Shown: positions 17,184-26,222 of the stretch, piece after piece
How the letters are laid out: each line of letters opens with the position of its first letter
Position numbering within the stretch: position 1 is the first letter of the stretch
DNA from: Kiritimatiellia bacterium
GTDB lineage: Bacteria > Verrucomicrobiota > Kiritimatiellia > CAIQIC01 > Lenti-01
NCBI GenBank assembly: GCA_017540905.1
Contig: JAFYAC010000068.1
Coordinates: 1-54,997, forward strand
Reading direction: 5' to 3'
DNA: 54,997 bases
Notes under the pieces: generated by a model
The model's database searches: none
Told to the model about the DNA's origin: nothing
The model's input: the letters and a program-made list of their open reading frames with translations, nothing else
Made by a program: the position numbers and the translations under genes

Positions 17184-18340
17184 AGCAACTTGTTCCTTGC
17201 GCTGCAAAGGGCATCGAATATCACGTCGATATCGAATCGAGAAGTCAGGACGGATGTCGAAATGCGAATACAGTTGCGGGCTTCATTTGACGGAAGTCCC
17301 ATCGCTTGCAGTACATAGGAAGGCTCAATGGCACCGGTATTGCAGGCCGACCCATTGCTTACACAGACAAGAGGCATATTGTCCATCAAGATGTCTGAAG
17401 GAATCCCTGGAACAAGGAGATTGGTCGTATTAGGCAAGCGAACCGCTCCCGCACCGTTCACCCGGCTTCCTGGGATAGCCGCGAGCGCGGCAGTTTCAAA
17501 GTCGTCCCGCAGAGAGCGCATCTTCGCAAGCGCATCTTCATCGGGAAGCAATTCCATGGCCTTTGCGAGTCCGACGATGCCGGGGACGTTGTGCGTTCCG
17601 GGCCGGACACCATGCTCCTGTGCACCGCCTTCGAGCGGCATCGGGAAGGGAAAACGGTTCGCCCCGGTACGCAGATAGAGAAAGCCGACACCCTTCGGAC
17701 CGTGAATCTTGTGGGCACTGAACGCTGCGGAGTCCACGCCGATATCAGCGAGGGAGAACGGCATCTTGCCAAGGGCTTGCACTGCATCGCAGTGGAAGAA
17801 AGCGCCAACTTCATGCGCCAGTTCAACCAGCTCCCGGACGGGCTGGACCACGCCCGTCTCGTTGTTGGCAAGCTGGACGGAGACGAGTCCCGTCCCCGGA
17901 GCGACGATTTCGCGCGCGGCGGCAAGATCTATGACGCCTTCCGTCGTGACGGGCAGAAGCACGACCTCGAAACCGAACCCTTCAAGCCGCTTGGCGGCGT
18001 TGAGGACGGATTTGTGCTCGATGGCGGACACGACCACGCGCCGGGCCTCGGGCTTCGAGTCCGCGAATGCCTGGAAAATCCAGTTGTTGCCTTCCGTCGC
18101 ACCGGAGTTGAAGAAAACCTGGCCTGGCTCAGCTTCCAATGCAGTGGCCACGGTCACGCGGGCGGCCTCCACTGCGCGACGGGCTATCCGGCCTGCAAGA
18201 TGGGCACTTTCCGCATTGCCGAACGCGATTCCCCAATAAGGGGCCATCGCTTCGACGATCTCTGGGAAACAGGCGGTCGTAGCGTTGTTGTCGAGGTAGA
18301 CGAGCCCCTCGGGTATCCTTACAGGTGACACATCAGACAC
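17180..18340 (-). CDS. sspA: Cysteine desulfurase (SspA/DndA/IscS-like), sulfur donor for PT modification
   Basis: This 386-residue PLP enzyme of the NifS/IscS class mobilises sulfur from L-cysteine as a persulfide and passes it to the PP-loop protein encoded upstream. Visible features are the N-terminal YLDNNATT, the PLP-binding loop NSGATEGNN, HCDAVQALGK, the PLP Lys in SAHKIHGPKGVGFLY and the active-site Cys in SNGSACNTG (about 329). The length is normal for the family. The start overlaps the sspD-like gene by 22 nt and the stop overlaps dptF as ATGA. Embedding in the operon, not in an isc/suf cluster, argues for a dedicated DNA-sulfuration role as with DndA/SspA. A housekeeping desulfurase is less likely. 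Confidence 0.9.
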   Translation of the reverse strand: MSDVSPVRIPEGLVYLDNNATTACFPEIVEAMAPYWGIAFGNAESAHLAGRIARRAVEAARVTVATALEAEPGQVFFNSGATEGNNWIFQAFADSKPEARRVVVSAIEHKSVLNAAKRLEGFGFEVVLLPVTTEGVIDLAAAREIVAPGTGLVSVQLANNETGVVQPVRELVELAHEVGAFFHCDAVQALGKMPFSLADIGVDSAAFSAHKIHGPKGVGFLYLRTGANRFPFPMPLEGGAQEHGVRPGTHNVPGIVGLAKAMELLPDEDALAKMRSLRDDFETAALAAIPGSRVNGAGAVRLPNTTNLLVPGIPSDILMDNMPLVCVSNGSACNTGAIEPSYVLQAMGLPSNEARNCIRISTSVLTSRFDIDVIFDALCSARNKLL

Positions 18341-19140
18341 GCCTGCTCTCCCATGTCATCGTCCGCAAAGACATCCTTGAGCGAAAGGTTCGCCGACGGC
18401 TTCGGCTTCATTGCCTGCTTTTGCGCATACTGCGCCTTGATTTCCGCTATGCGCTCCGGACGGGAAAGTTCCTCCAGGCTTTCATTCTGGTTCCACGTGA
18501 ACCGCTCCCCTGTGAGCGGATCGGTTTTCTCGTAGTCCATCGCCTTTTTGAAGAGATCAGGATGCCGCTCGAGAAGACCGACCCATTCTATTCGTTGCTG
18601 GAAGAAACAGAAATAGCAGCCTGACCGAGAGCGCCACTTGTAGTAGGAAGGAACCCCGAGACCGGAATCTTCAAGAATCTTGAACACATCAGCCTTGCGG
18701 ATGTTGTGTTCAATGAAAGGGAACACCGCCTTGATGTTCGGCTTTGTCGACATATACCCCGTTCGGTACGGCTCGTCGGCACGAATGCCAACATAACTAA
18801 TCACATTATCGCTCCCGATGAACTCCTCATATGGAATCAGCTTTAGATACTCCGTACACCATCGGGACTGTTGGGAAGGTAGAAAACCTCTTTTCAGTTT
18901 CAAGATTTCGTCGAAACCATACCCAGCCTTGTATTTGAGCGTCTTGATGGGTTTGCCCAAGTATTGGCTCAAGCGATGCATGTATTCGTAGGTTTCGTCC
19001 AGTTCCTTTTCCGTATCACAGAAGACGTACTCCATGTCGGGGACCTTGTCCTTCATGAAGACGGCGAGGGCGGAGGAATCCTTGCCACCGGAGAGGGCAA
19101 GGATGTGGCGGACGGGCTTGCCGGAAGGGGTTGGGCTCAC
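18319..19140 (-). CDS. sspD: PP-loop ATP pyrophosphatase, SspD/DndC-like sulfurtransferase
   Basis: This 273-residue protein belongs to the PAPS-reductase/adenine-nucleotide alpha-hydrolase fold. The PP-loop is ILALSGGKDSSALAVF near the N-terminus. Further on come VFCDTEKELDETYEY, RWCTEYLK, the CxxC motif in GCYFCFFQQR and a C-terminal CLMC. These resemble DndC and SspD, which activate the DNA phosphate with ATP and insert sulfur. It is shorter than classical DndC, which fits SspD better. I start it at GTG 19138-19140 because that codon overlaps the stop of the YhcG gene (GTGA), in line with the rest of the operon; any longer form has no supported ATG. The cysteine desulfurase follows directly as donor. 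Confidence 0.87.
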   Translation of the reverse strand: MSPTPSGKPVRHILALSGGKDSSALAVFMKDKVPDMEYVFCDTEKELDETYEYMHRLSQYLGKPIKTLKYKAGYGFDEILKLKRGFLPSQQSRWCTEYLKLIPYEEFIGSDNVISYVGIRADEPYRTGYMSTKPNIKAVFPFIEHNIRKADVFKILEDSGLGVPSYYKWRSRSGCYFCFFQQRIEWVGLLERHPDLFKKAMDYEKTDPLTGERFTWNQNESLEELSRPERIAEIKAQYAQKQAMKPKPSANLSLKDVFADDDMGEQACLMCHL

Positions 19141-20402
19141 GGATGGGCTCCATTTGTGTCCGCCCCGTCGGAAAGGGCGAGGCCGGATTCGATCTCGGCG
19201 ATGCTCGGGAGATTGCTCGCGACTTCCCTGGGGAGGATTTCGCTGATGCGGTATTCGGAAACGCCAATGGGATGCTGGGTCGATTCGAGGGCCCATTTGA
19301 CCATCGTGTTGTCCTTCGTCTTGCAGATGAGCAGGCCGATCGTCGGTTCGTGCGACGGTTTCTTCAGGGTGTGGTTCACCGCCGAGACGTAAAGGCCCAG
19401 CTGGCCCAGATGCTCGGGGGCGAATTCGACCGCCTTGACCTCGACCACGACATATCGGTTGAGGTCCATGTGGAAGAAGAGCAGGTCGGCGAATACCTCC
19501 TTCGAACCCACCTCCAGGCGGTACTCCCTGCCGACCAGCATGAAGCCCTGTCCCAGTTCCAGCAGGAAGCGTTCGACGTGCGCCATCATCGCGTCCTTGA
19601 GTTCCTTCTCCCGGTATTTGGGCGTGAGGGCCGCGAAGTCGAAACAATACGGGTCTTTCGTCACCTCCTGCGCGAGGTCGCTATCCGGTTCGGGCAAGGC
19701 GGTGGCGAAGTTCGAGACGGCCTTGCCCTGGCGGAGATGCAGTTGCGTATCCATGAAGTGCATGAGGACAGCCCTCGACCATCCGTTTCGGACTGTCTCA
19801 TTGACATAGAACAAGGCCGTTTCCGGGAACGCCTTGAATTTGTCCATCAGCACGACGTGATGTCCCCAGGGGACCGAGAAAATCAGCCGGGCAACATTCG
19901 GGTAGACCTCCTCGAAATTCGACACCAGTGTTTTTCCCTCCGTGCGCCACAAAACCGGCAGGGGGGGAGTTTGCGCAACAACTTGTTGCGGATTCTCCCC
20001 AACATCGCGTTGCCCGGGACGTGGTCCCGCTCCTCCTTTGTCCCCTGCCTCCAATCGCGCAACAGCTTGTTGCGCGATTGGCTGTTCGGCGTACAACTTG
20101 AAGAAAAGCCGCATGTATTGAAGGTTTCTTGGAGAAAAGCACCCGGCCTCCGGCATTCTCGTCTTGAGGTCCGCGCTCAACCGGTGCAGGAAGCCGCTTC
20201 CCCACGGCTGGTCCGCTTCCATGCGGGCGATGTCGCGGCCAAGCCCGAAGTAGAACTTCAGCATTTCGGTGTTCACGGCCACGGCCGCCTTGATCTGGCT
20301 CCGCCGATAACGGCGGGAAACATCCTGGAGCCAGTCGGGATACCCGGCCAGGGCGGAGGAGTCCCTCGGAGCGGGAACGGAAGGCGTGCTCATGTTCGTC
20401 AT
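19137..20402 (-). CDS. YhcG/DUF1016-family PD-(D/E)XK nuclease
   Basis: This is a 421-residue protein. The N-terminal DUF1016 helical region (about 15-110) reads VNTEMLKFYFGLGRDIARM and SADLKTRMPEAGCFSPRNLQ. A low-complexity insert around 115-145 follows, and then the C-terminal nuclease with DLLFFHMDLNRYVVVEVKA (catalytic D...VEVK, around 315-330) and a QLGLYVSAVN helix. The ATG overlaps the stop of the SspC-like gene (ATGA, 20399-20402) and its own stop overlaps the GTG of the PP-loop gene. YhcG proteins accompany many restriction systems. One sitting inside the core sulfuration genes is unusual and could be an extra effector or a cargo insertion. Its substrate cannot be read from the sequence. 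Confidence 0.88.
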   Translation of the reverse strand: MTNMSTPSVPAPRDSSALAGYPDWLQDVSRRYRRSQIKAAVAVNTEMLKFYFGLGRDIARMEADQPWGSGFLHRLSADLKTRMPEAGCFSPRNLQYMRLFFKLYAEQPIAQQAVARLEAGDKGGAGPRPGQRDVGENPQQVVAQTPPLPVLWRTEGKTLVSNFEEVYPNVARLIFSVPWGHHVVLMDKFKAFPETALFYVNETVRNGWSRAVLMHFMDTQLHLRQGKAVSNFATALPEPDSDLAQEVTKDPYCFDFAALTPKYREKELKDAMMAHVERFLLELGQGFMLVGREYRLEVGSKEVFADLLFFHMDLNRYVVVEVKAVEFAPEHLGQLGLYVSAVNHTLKKPSHEPTIGLLICKTKDNTMVKWALESTQHPIGVSEYRISEILPREVASNLPSIAEIESGLALSDGADTNGAHP

Positions 20403-23400
20403 CCTTTCCCGTCGAGTTCGGCAAGCGCCCGGAGAAGGGCGGCACGGAGAACGGAGGCTTCGGCCTTTTGGGCGGTCGTGCGGATTCGGGCAAGCAGGTC
20501 CTCGGCCGCCTTCTCCTCCTTCGGGGACAGGGCAACGGTACCGCCATAGGGGCGCCATGCCGCGGCGAAGCGTTCCGAAACGCCAACGACGGTCTTGGCG
20601 AACTCCGCTTTCTGGAGCGGTCCCCACTTCTCCATCGGGGACTGCACGAGATAGGCAATCACCTGGGAGGCCTTGTTCCAGTCCCCGTCGGTGTTCTTGA
20701 CGTTCTGGAGGAACGGAACGAGGTCGGAAGAGCCGATGCGGGCCAAAAGATAGCAACAGCGGTCGTAGAGCACCCGCCAGCCGTCCGGAGTGTTCTCGAA
20801 ACCGAACGCGGAAAGGAGTTGGTTGCGGCTTTCGGAAACAAGCGCGGGGAGGGCGTTGCCGAGTTCTTGCAGACAGGCGTTGAGTCCGGTGAAGTAGCTG
20901 TCGAGCTGTTTTTTGTCGAGACGGGCGGCGTCCAGGTCGGGGAGCCCGAACACGGCGGGCAGCGTGCGGAAGAGCAGGACTTCGGGGGATTTGGCATCCT
21001 CGAACGCCTTGCGGAAGGCCTTGGCGGTGTCGGACACGGCATCCGTTTCGCGGGCGTATTTCGAAAGGGAATTGCGCAAGGCGTAGAGTCTGCGGACAAC
21101 GGGCATGACGGTTTCGCTGCCTGTTTTGAGGCCGGTGGCCAGGCGCTGCACGATGGCGGCGCGGGTGCCGGTTATCTTCATGCCGGAGAGGGCGAAGAGC
21201 TCCGGACGGCGGACGAGGAGCTCGAACTGCGCGTCGGTCGGCTCGGGCAGGAAGGAGCCCTCCTGGTAGAGGAAAACCTCGTCCCGGTTGACAAGATAGA
21301 ACGCGATGACGAGGAGCGGCAGGAGGCCGTCGAGCATTCCGTAGGGGGGACGGCGGAGTTCGTCGTAGATTTCCCGGATCGTAACGGGCTTCCCGGGAGC
21401 ATCCATCACGATGCTTTCGAGCTTCTTCCACGCGGGGAGGAGATTCGTCGGCGCATCCTCCCGGGGCGCGGCAAGCCGCCAGCCGCCATCATCTCCTTGG
21501 ACATGCATCCCCGAAGCGAGAAAGACCGACTCGTAGATGCTCCGCTCGGGCGGATAGCCCTCGATGCCGAGGAGCGGGAGCTTGCAGGTCTCCGGATTGT
21601 TGATCAACGCCACGAGCTTGTTGCGGGCAGACGCGGCCTGCGAAGAGGGGGCCCGGCGGTTGATCAGCTCGTTGCGGACGCGCGGGGTCTCCGGATACAG
21701 GCGATCGCACCGCTCGGAGAAAAGCCGCGTCAAATCTCTCCCGGACCGGATTCCCTCCTGCCGAGCACCATCGCAGACGAACACGCATTCCACGCCGTGC
21801 GGCGAAGGCTTAGGATCGAGCAACCCGAATTGGCGGAGCTGGACACCCTGCGTCGCCTCGGCCAGGCGGATCGACACTTCGCGGCTGGCGATTTTGTCGT
21901 CGCGCAAGGCCTTTTCGGTGTCCTCGATCCAATGCAGGCGGCGGACTTCCTTGAGCGCCTCGCGCAAATCTCCGCACTCGCGGGGCACGGCGAAAAGCAG
22001 GGAGGGATCCCCGGCGGAAAGCCTCCTTGCCTCGGCCAGGAATGTGTCAATCTCGCTGCGCCGCTCCGGCAAACAGACAACCAGCAAACCGGACGAGGTG
22101 CCCCGATCCTGGCGGGAGACCGGATCCAAGTCCGACGGCCGGTCGGCGTAAACGGTCTTGAAGAAACGCAGGGAACCCGTCTCGCAACTGTGCCGTTTCG
22201 CGACGACCGGTTCGGGCGGGAGGAACTTCCCGAGCGTTTCGGCGAGAGAAAAACCCGTCTTGCCGAGTTCGGCATCCGCCCGCTTTTCGCAGTCCTCCAA
22301 ATCGACGTCGCTTCCGTTCCAGAGTGCATACGTCCCGTTGAATTTCCGGTAGACCACGATGGACAGGCGCTTCAGTTTTTCAAGACTGTCATCGACCCGA
22401 GCGGGATGGAGCGCCAGGGAGACCAGAGGCTTGGTCGCCCGAAGCGGACATTGCGTGCCGAGAGAGGAAAGAAGAGCGATGGTCTTCAGGGTCAGCCGGT
22501 CCTCGTCCTGGAGATCGTCCTTGGAAGACAGGGCCTCGTTCGCTTCAAGCAAAGCCTGGCCGAACGGATTGCGGCTGAGCTGCGCCTCGAAATTCGTGAA
22601 CAGGTAGTCGTAAAGATCGTGGAGGCAAACCCGTTCGGGCGGATTGGCGTCCGCAGTCAAGGCCAGCAGGCTCTTCGGCTCGTTGCCGGCCAGGTAGGAA
22701 AACACTGACCTTTCATTTTGGCCAAGCCGACGGAAGAGAATGGGCAGGGCGGCGAGAGCAAGAGGATGGAGCGGATACGAGGCGCGCGCATGTTTCGCGA
22801 ACTCTCCGTCGGAAAGGCCGACCAGGTTCGGCACGCCGCAACGGATGGTCTCCTTGAGGATGCGCTCGTCGGTGGCAGGGAGAGGGCCGGAAGAACGAAT
22901 GGCGGACGCAATGAGCAGGATCTGGGATGCAGGGGTTTCCCGGAATACAATCGAATCGAACCGCCCCGCTATTTTGCTGAACTCCCGCCGGAGGGCAGGA
23001 TCGGAGGCCGCGTAGTCTCCGACGCCCTGGTGGAGAATTCCCATCAGGGCCAGACCGGTCTCCTTTCCTCGGGAAGCCACTTCCGCCAGGTCTTGTAGGA
23101 CCGAAACGTCCGTCTCGGAAGGATGGAGCCGTGCGTTTTCGAAAACGCGGCCGAATTCGTCGACTAGAAAGAGAACTCCCGCGTATCCAGCCTGCCGGAA
23201 TTCCTGCGCGATGGATTCGACAAGGCGCACGATGTCCCGGGGATCGCGGGCCTCCCTCAGCTGGGAAGAAAGCGCAACGACTGTCCGGGGAACCTTGCCG
23301 ACATGGGAATCGACGGCATCGGCCAGCAATTCCGGCACGGATTGCCGCGTGGAGGCCGTTGCCACAAGGCAGGCATAACCTCCCGGAAACCGTTTCGGCC

Positions 23401-23710
23401 AAACGACGGAGCGGAAATCGTCCGCCAGACGCGGATCCGCCTTGCGGAGCGCCGTCCAGGCTTGGCCATTCGGGTGCCGGAGCAAATGGAACAGGAACAA
23501 CGCGAACGACGACTTTCCGGTGCCGTACGGGCCGGTCAACGTAAAGGCCCGGTCGTGGCGAGTGCCACCCAGGCCGTGTCCGAGACGCGCAAGAGCCTGC
23601 CGGACGGAGGCCGTGACGACATAGCCTTCCAAACCATGATCGGATTGCCGGTCACGGACGAGATTCACCGAGCGGAGGAAGCGGCGGGAAATGGAGGGGG
23701 GCTTTTTCAC
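20399..23710 (-). CDS. sspC: SspC-like P-loop ATPase of the PT modification module
   Basis: This is a 1103-residue protein starting at GTG 23708-23710, which overlaps the DUF4007 gene stop (GTGA) and yields VKKPPSISRRF. Walker A is TGPYGTGKSSFALFLF (about 57-72) and Walker B is GVLFLVDEFGRVFE (about 175-188), followed by SVLQDLAEVA and LMGILHQGV. The remaining 850 residues are helical and rich in Arg, Lys and Asp. Pairing with a DUF4007 gene, followed by PP-loop and desulfurase genes, is the layout of sspBCD, where SspC supplies ATPase activity for single-strand PT modification. The assignment is from context and motifs; other large ATPases of defence islands share this fold. Confidence 0.8.
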   Translation of the reverse strand: MKKPPSISRRFLRSVNLVRDRQSDHGLEGYVVTASVRQALARLGHGLGGTRHDRAFTLTGPYGTGKSSFALFLFHLLRHPNGQAWTALRKADPRLADDFRSVVWPKRFPGGYACLVATASTRQSVPELLADAVDSHVGKVPRTVVALSSQLREARDPRDIVRLVESIAQEFRQAGYAGVLFLVDEFGRVFENARLHPSETDVSVLQDLAEVASRGKETGLALMGILHQGVGDYAASDPALRREFSKIAGRFDSIVFRETPASQILLIASAIRSSGPLPATDERILKETIRCGVPNLVGLSDGEFAKHARASYPLHPLALAALPILFRRLGQNERSVFSYLAGNEPKSLLALTADANPPERVCLHDLYDYLFTNFEAQLSRNPFGQALLEANEALSSKDDLQDEDRLTLKTIALLSSLGTQCPLRATKPLVSLALHPARVDDSLEKLKRLSIVVYRKFNGTYALWNGSDVDLEDCEKRADAELGKTGFSLAETLGKFLPPEPVVAKRHSCETGSLRFFKTVYADRPSDLDPVSRQDRGTSSGLLVVCLPERRSEIDTFLAEARRLSAGDPSLLFAVPRECGDLREALKEVRRLHWIEDTEKALRDDKIASREVSIRLAEATQGVQLRQFGLLDPKPSPHGVECVFVCDGARQEGIRSGRDLTRLFSERCDRLYPETPRVRNELINRRAPSSQAASARNKLVALINNPETCKLPLLGIEGYPPERSIYESVFLASGMHVQGDDGGWRLAAPREDAPTNLLPAWKKLESIVMDAPGKPVTIREIYDELRRPPYGMLDGLLPLLVIAFYLVNRDEVFLYQEGSFLPEPTDAQFELLVRRPELFALSGMKITGTRAAIVQRLATGLKTGSETVMPVVRRLYALRNSLSKYARETDAVSDTAKAFRKAFEDAKSPEVLLFRTLPAVFGLPDLDAARLDKKQLDSYFTGLNACLQELGNALPALVSESRNQLLSAFGFENTPDGWRVLYDRCCYLLARIGSSDLVPFLQNVKNTDGDWNKASQVIAYLVQSPMEKWGPLQKAEFAKTVVGVSERFAAAWRPYGGTVALSPKEEKAAEDLLARIRTTAQKAEASVLRAALLRALAELDGKG

Positions 23711-24714
23711 CGCCGCTCCTCCTCTTCGTAATGGCGGGCGAGAAGCCGCTCGGCATCTTGCCGCAACTTCAAACGGTCTCCTTTGTAATGAATCGTGTTC
23801 AAGCCGGCGGTGTCCGAGTAGGAAAACGCAGGACCCTTCCGGTCTCCGAGCTCGAGGATGGCATCGACGAGGGCACCTTGGTCCAATTTGAACACCTGCC
23901 CCGGCGACTTCGGATCGAACAGGAGGCGGGAAAGGGATACGCTCAACTCCCCTCCGATGGATTCCATGTAGCGGAGGATGGCGTAGGCGACCAACTCGTT
24001 GGGAAGATTGTTTTTCTTGCCGATGTTGAAGCGGTAAAGCCCCGGATTGCTCGTCGGCTGCAAAAGCCTCAACGCAAGGAAGGGGGAATCGAAGGATTCT
24101 TCTCCGCCTTTGCCCTTCGTACCGGCATAGGTTCTGACGAAACAGTCCACATCCCGCTCCAATGTCGTGTCCGAAACCGTCACTCCGATATCCGCAAGCC
24201 GCCTTGCGATAAAGGACTCCGCGTCTTCCTTGCGGAATTCCGGCTTGTTGTAGAGGTTGAGCATCATGCTCCAGGTCGAAAGCGGCGCATTGGCCACCAT
24301 CTGGTAGTGGAGCAGCCAGAGGGAGGCATCGTCTTCGAGAAACGGATCGACGCCGGGAGTGTCTCCATCCCCGAACAGAAAACGTCCGAGGTCGGTACAC
24401 CGCATCGTGGTCGGCTCGTCCCCATCCTCGATCAATCCAGTCTGCAAACACCAATACTTGATGCTCTCGACCATGTTCTTGCCGACCCCAAGTTTGATGA
24501 CGGCATCATCGTCGAGAAAACCATGCGGATTCCGGGAAACCAAACCCACCCCCTTTTCCAGCCACCCGTTCCGGCACACAAATGTCTGATGGCCCGAAAA
24601 ACGGATGTTCTTCGGGCGCGGAGTCTTTCCTATGCTTTGTCCGCCCGGTTTCATCTTTTTCATCCTATCGATTATCCTTCTTCTATCAAGCTCATCTTGC
24701 GGTTCCATGCGCAT
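23707..24714 (-). CDS. sspB: DUF4007 protein, SspB-like component of PT modification
   Basis: This protein has 335 residues from ATG 24712-24714 (MRMEPQDEL); a shorter form of 318 residues starts at 24663 (MKKMKPGGQ) behind AAGGA, and I cannot decide between them. The DUF4007 signature is clear: FSGHQTFVCRNGWLEKGV, then LGVGKNMVESIKYWCLQTGL, TDLGRFLFGD and LWLLHYQM. In SspABCD systems SspB is the DUF4007 nickase that opens one strand for sulfur insertion. It is the first gene of the operon, and its stop overlaps the GTG start of the ATPase. Upstream is a 353-bp divergent gap. The nickase role is taken from the family and was not read from catalytic residues here. Confidence 0.84.
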   Translation of the reverse strand: MRMEPQDELDRRRIIDRMKKMKPGGQSIGKTPRPKNIRFSGHQTFVCRNGWLEKGVGLVSRNPHGFLDDDAVIKLGVGKNMVESIKYWCLQTGLIEDGDEPTTMRCTDLGRFLFGDGDTPGVDPFLEDDASLWLLHYQMVANAPLSTWSMMLNLYNKPEFRKEDAESFIARRLADIGVTVSDTTLERDVDCFVRTYAGTKGKGGEESFDSPFLALRLLQPTSNPGLYRFNIGKKNNLPNELVAYAILRYMESIGGELSVSLSRLLFDPKSPGQVFKLDQGALVDAILELGDRKGPAFSYSDTAGLNTIHYKGDRLKLRQDAERLLARHYEEEERR

Positions 24715-25067
24715 ATTGTTCCCGTCCTTCCGGTATTGCTGAGGGCCATTTTCCATTGGATTGCGCGTGCCACCCGGATGTCGTCGTTTCACATCCCTCC
24801 ATTATCCTTTTCCACGAGAGATTGCTCCGTACTTTGCCCTTGTCCTTCCGCCCCCGGCATGATAGACGTGCAGGCGTTCGAGACATCAAGAGTTGGTGCG
24901 CAAGCGCCATGCCAACCGAGCCCGGCGACGGGTCGCGGTGGAGCGGAAAATCCGGATGTGCCCCGTAGGTGCGGGGAAAACAGAAAAACACGGTGGCCGA
25001 TGTCCGAAGGGATGTCGGCCATTCGTTTTCGGATCGCCAAGGGTGCTCTCGTGTACAGGAGAAAACC
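24715..25067. promoter_or_regulatory. Divergent intergenic region with two hairpins upstream of the PT operon
   Basis: This gap separates the minus-strand PT operon from the plus-strand accessory genes, so it should hold both promoters; I see no clear -35/-10 pair. Two dyads stand out. CCCCG-TAGGTG-CGGGG lies at 24961-24976 and is followed by A-rich sequence. A longer imperfect one at 24994-25021 has arms TGGCCGATGTCC and GGATGTCGGCCA and is followed by TTCGTTTT, so it could work as an attenuator or terminator for plus-strand transcription before the 25068 gene. I see no further gene in it. Confidence 0.4.
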
Positions 25068-26207
25068 ATGACACGGAACAACCGAATCCCAAAAGCGGAA
25101 CTGGAAAAGCGGACGGCCCTCTACATGCGGCTGTTCATGCGCGGACCAAGAGGATGCTGCAACTGGCCTTGGGGCACCGGCACGCCCCGACCCTTCCACC
25201 CCGCCGTGAGCCGACGCCTGCCGGGATGGTCCCCCTACGGCGCATTGAGGGCCGATGCCGTCGGTTCCCTCCCCGCACGTTTGCCCTCCATCGAAACCAT
25301 CCGCCGCATCTGCGACGCCCTTCCCCTCGATGCCGTCATCGCCGATATGCCCGGCTGGGAGGATGAAATCCGCGCCATCCGTGACACCTTGAGGAAATCC
25401 GCCGTCCCCTGGTGGGCCTTTGCCCGCAAAGATAGCCCCCTCCGCTGGGTTTGGTGCTCGATCGAGCCCGTCCACGCCAAGGCCGAACCCTCCTTCCTCG
25501 TCCTCGAACTCGCGCCGGGGCGAGAACTCCGCCGCTACGCTTTCTTCACCGTCGGTGCATCTGGTGGTTCCGACATCCCTGTCTTCGAGCGCTGCTCCGA
25601 CAACCGCCCCGATCCCCTCGTCTCCAACGAGCTCGAAGACGCCCTTTCCCAAGTGGACCAGATGGGCGGCGAAGGAGACTTCTTCGTATGTTCCCTGCCC
25701 AGACGCAACGACTTTATGCAGGCACTCTCCACTGGCCGCGGGCGCTTCCGCGTCGAGTGGCAGACATGGCATCCCGCATGGCAGGTCGGGTGCAACCGCG
25801 TATCCCTTGAGGAAACCAAGCGCCTCCTCTCACTCTACTGGCACCACGGCATTCCCGGCATCGAATGCGAAGCCGACTGGACGCCCCTCGATTCCCGCCA
25901 ATGGTCTGACACCACACCCCCTCCACTTTCCTCCGATGCCCCGGTGGTCCCACCCGAACTCGACGATGCAGCCGACCTCCCCGCACTCCTTGCCCTTGCC
26001 GAACACATGGACGCTGCCGAAGAACAGCGCCTCAAGGCCCGCTGGCTCGCCATCCCCCCGTGCGACATCTGGAAGATGACTCCCGAAGAAGTCGTCAAGA
26101 CCGCCGTCATGCTCAACCGCCACCCGGACCTCCGCACCTTTGGCATCCAATTCACCTTCCCCTCCGTCCGCCATGTCCGCGAAGGCCTCTGGTGGGAAAC
26201 CGCCTGA
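25068..26207 (+). CDS. Hypothetical protein, Trp-rich, accessory cluster
   Basis: This 379-residue protein is one I do not recognise. The ATG at 25068 follows CAGGAGA, a good ribosome-binding site; the reading frame extends further upstream without a better start. It is soluble, has no signal peptide and is rich in Trp and Pro (WPWGTGTPRPFHP, WWAFARKDSPLRWVW, FRVEWQTWHPAWQ). Its C-terminal part has a helical segment around 295-330 (LPALLALAEHMDAAEEQRLK) and then IWKMTPEEVVKTAVMLNRHP. Third codon positions are strongly C-rich. It is followed 15 nt later by another unknown gene in the same direction, so the two are probably co-transcribed. The cluster looks like phage or plasmid accessory DNA, but I see no diagnostic domain. 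Confidence 0.7.
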   Translation: MTRNNRIPKAELEKRTALYMRLFMRGPRGCCNWPWGTGTPRPFHPAVSRRLPGWSPYGALRADAVGSLPARLPSIETIRRICDALPLDAVIADMPGWEDEIRAIRDTLRKSAVPWWAFARKDSPLRWVWCSIEPVHAKAEPSFLVLELAPGRELRRYAFFTVGASGGSDIPVFERCSDNRPDPLVSNELEDALSQVDQMGGEGDFFVCSLPRRNDFMQALSTGRGRFRVEWQTWHPAWQVGCNRVSLEETKRLLSLYWHHGIPGIECEADWTPLDSRQWSDTTPPPLSSDAPVVPPELDDAADLPALLALAEHMDAAEEQRLKARWLAIPPCDIWKMTPEEVVKTAVMLNRHPDLRTFGIQFTFPSVRHVREGLWWETA

Positions 26208-26222
26208 CACGGGAGACGCACC

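Noticed and set aside
24958-24977. CRISPR repeat
   Set aside because: Only one copy is present, with no second repeat, spacer or cas gene in the window.
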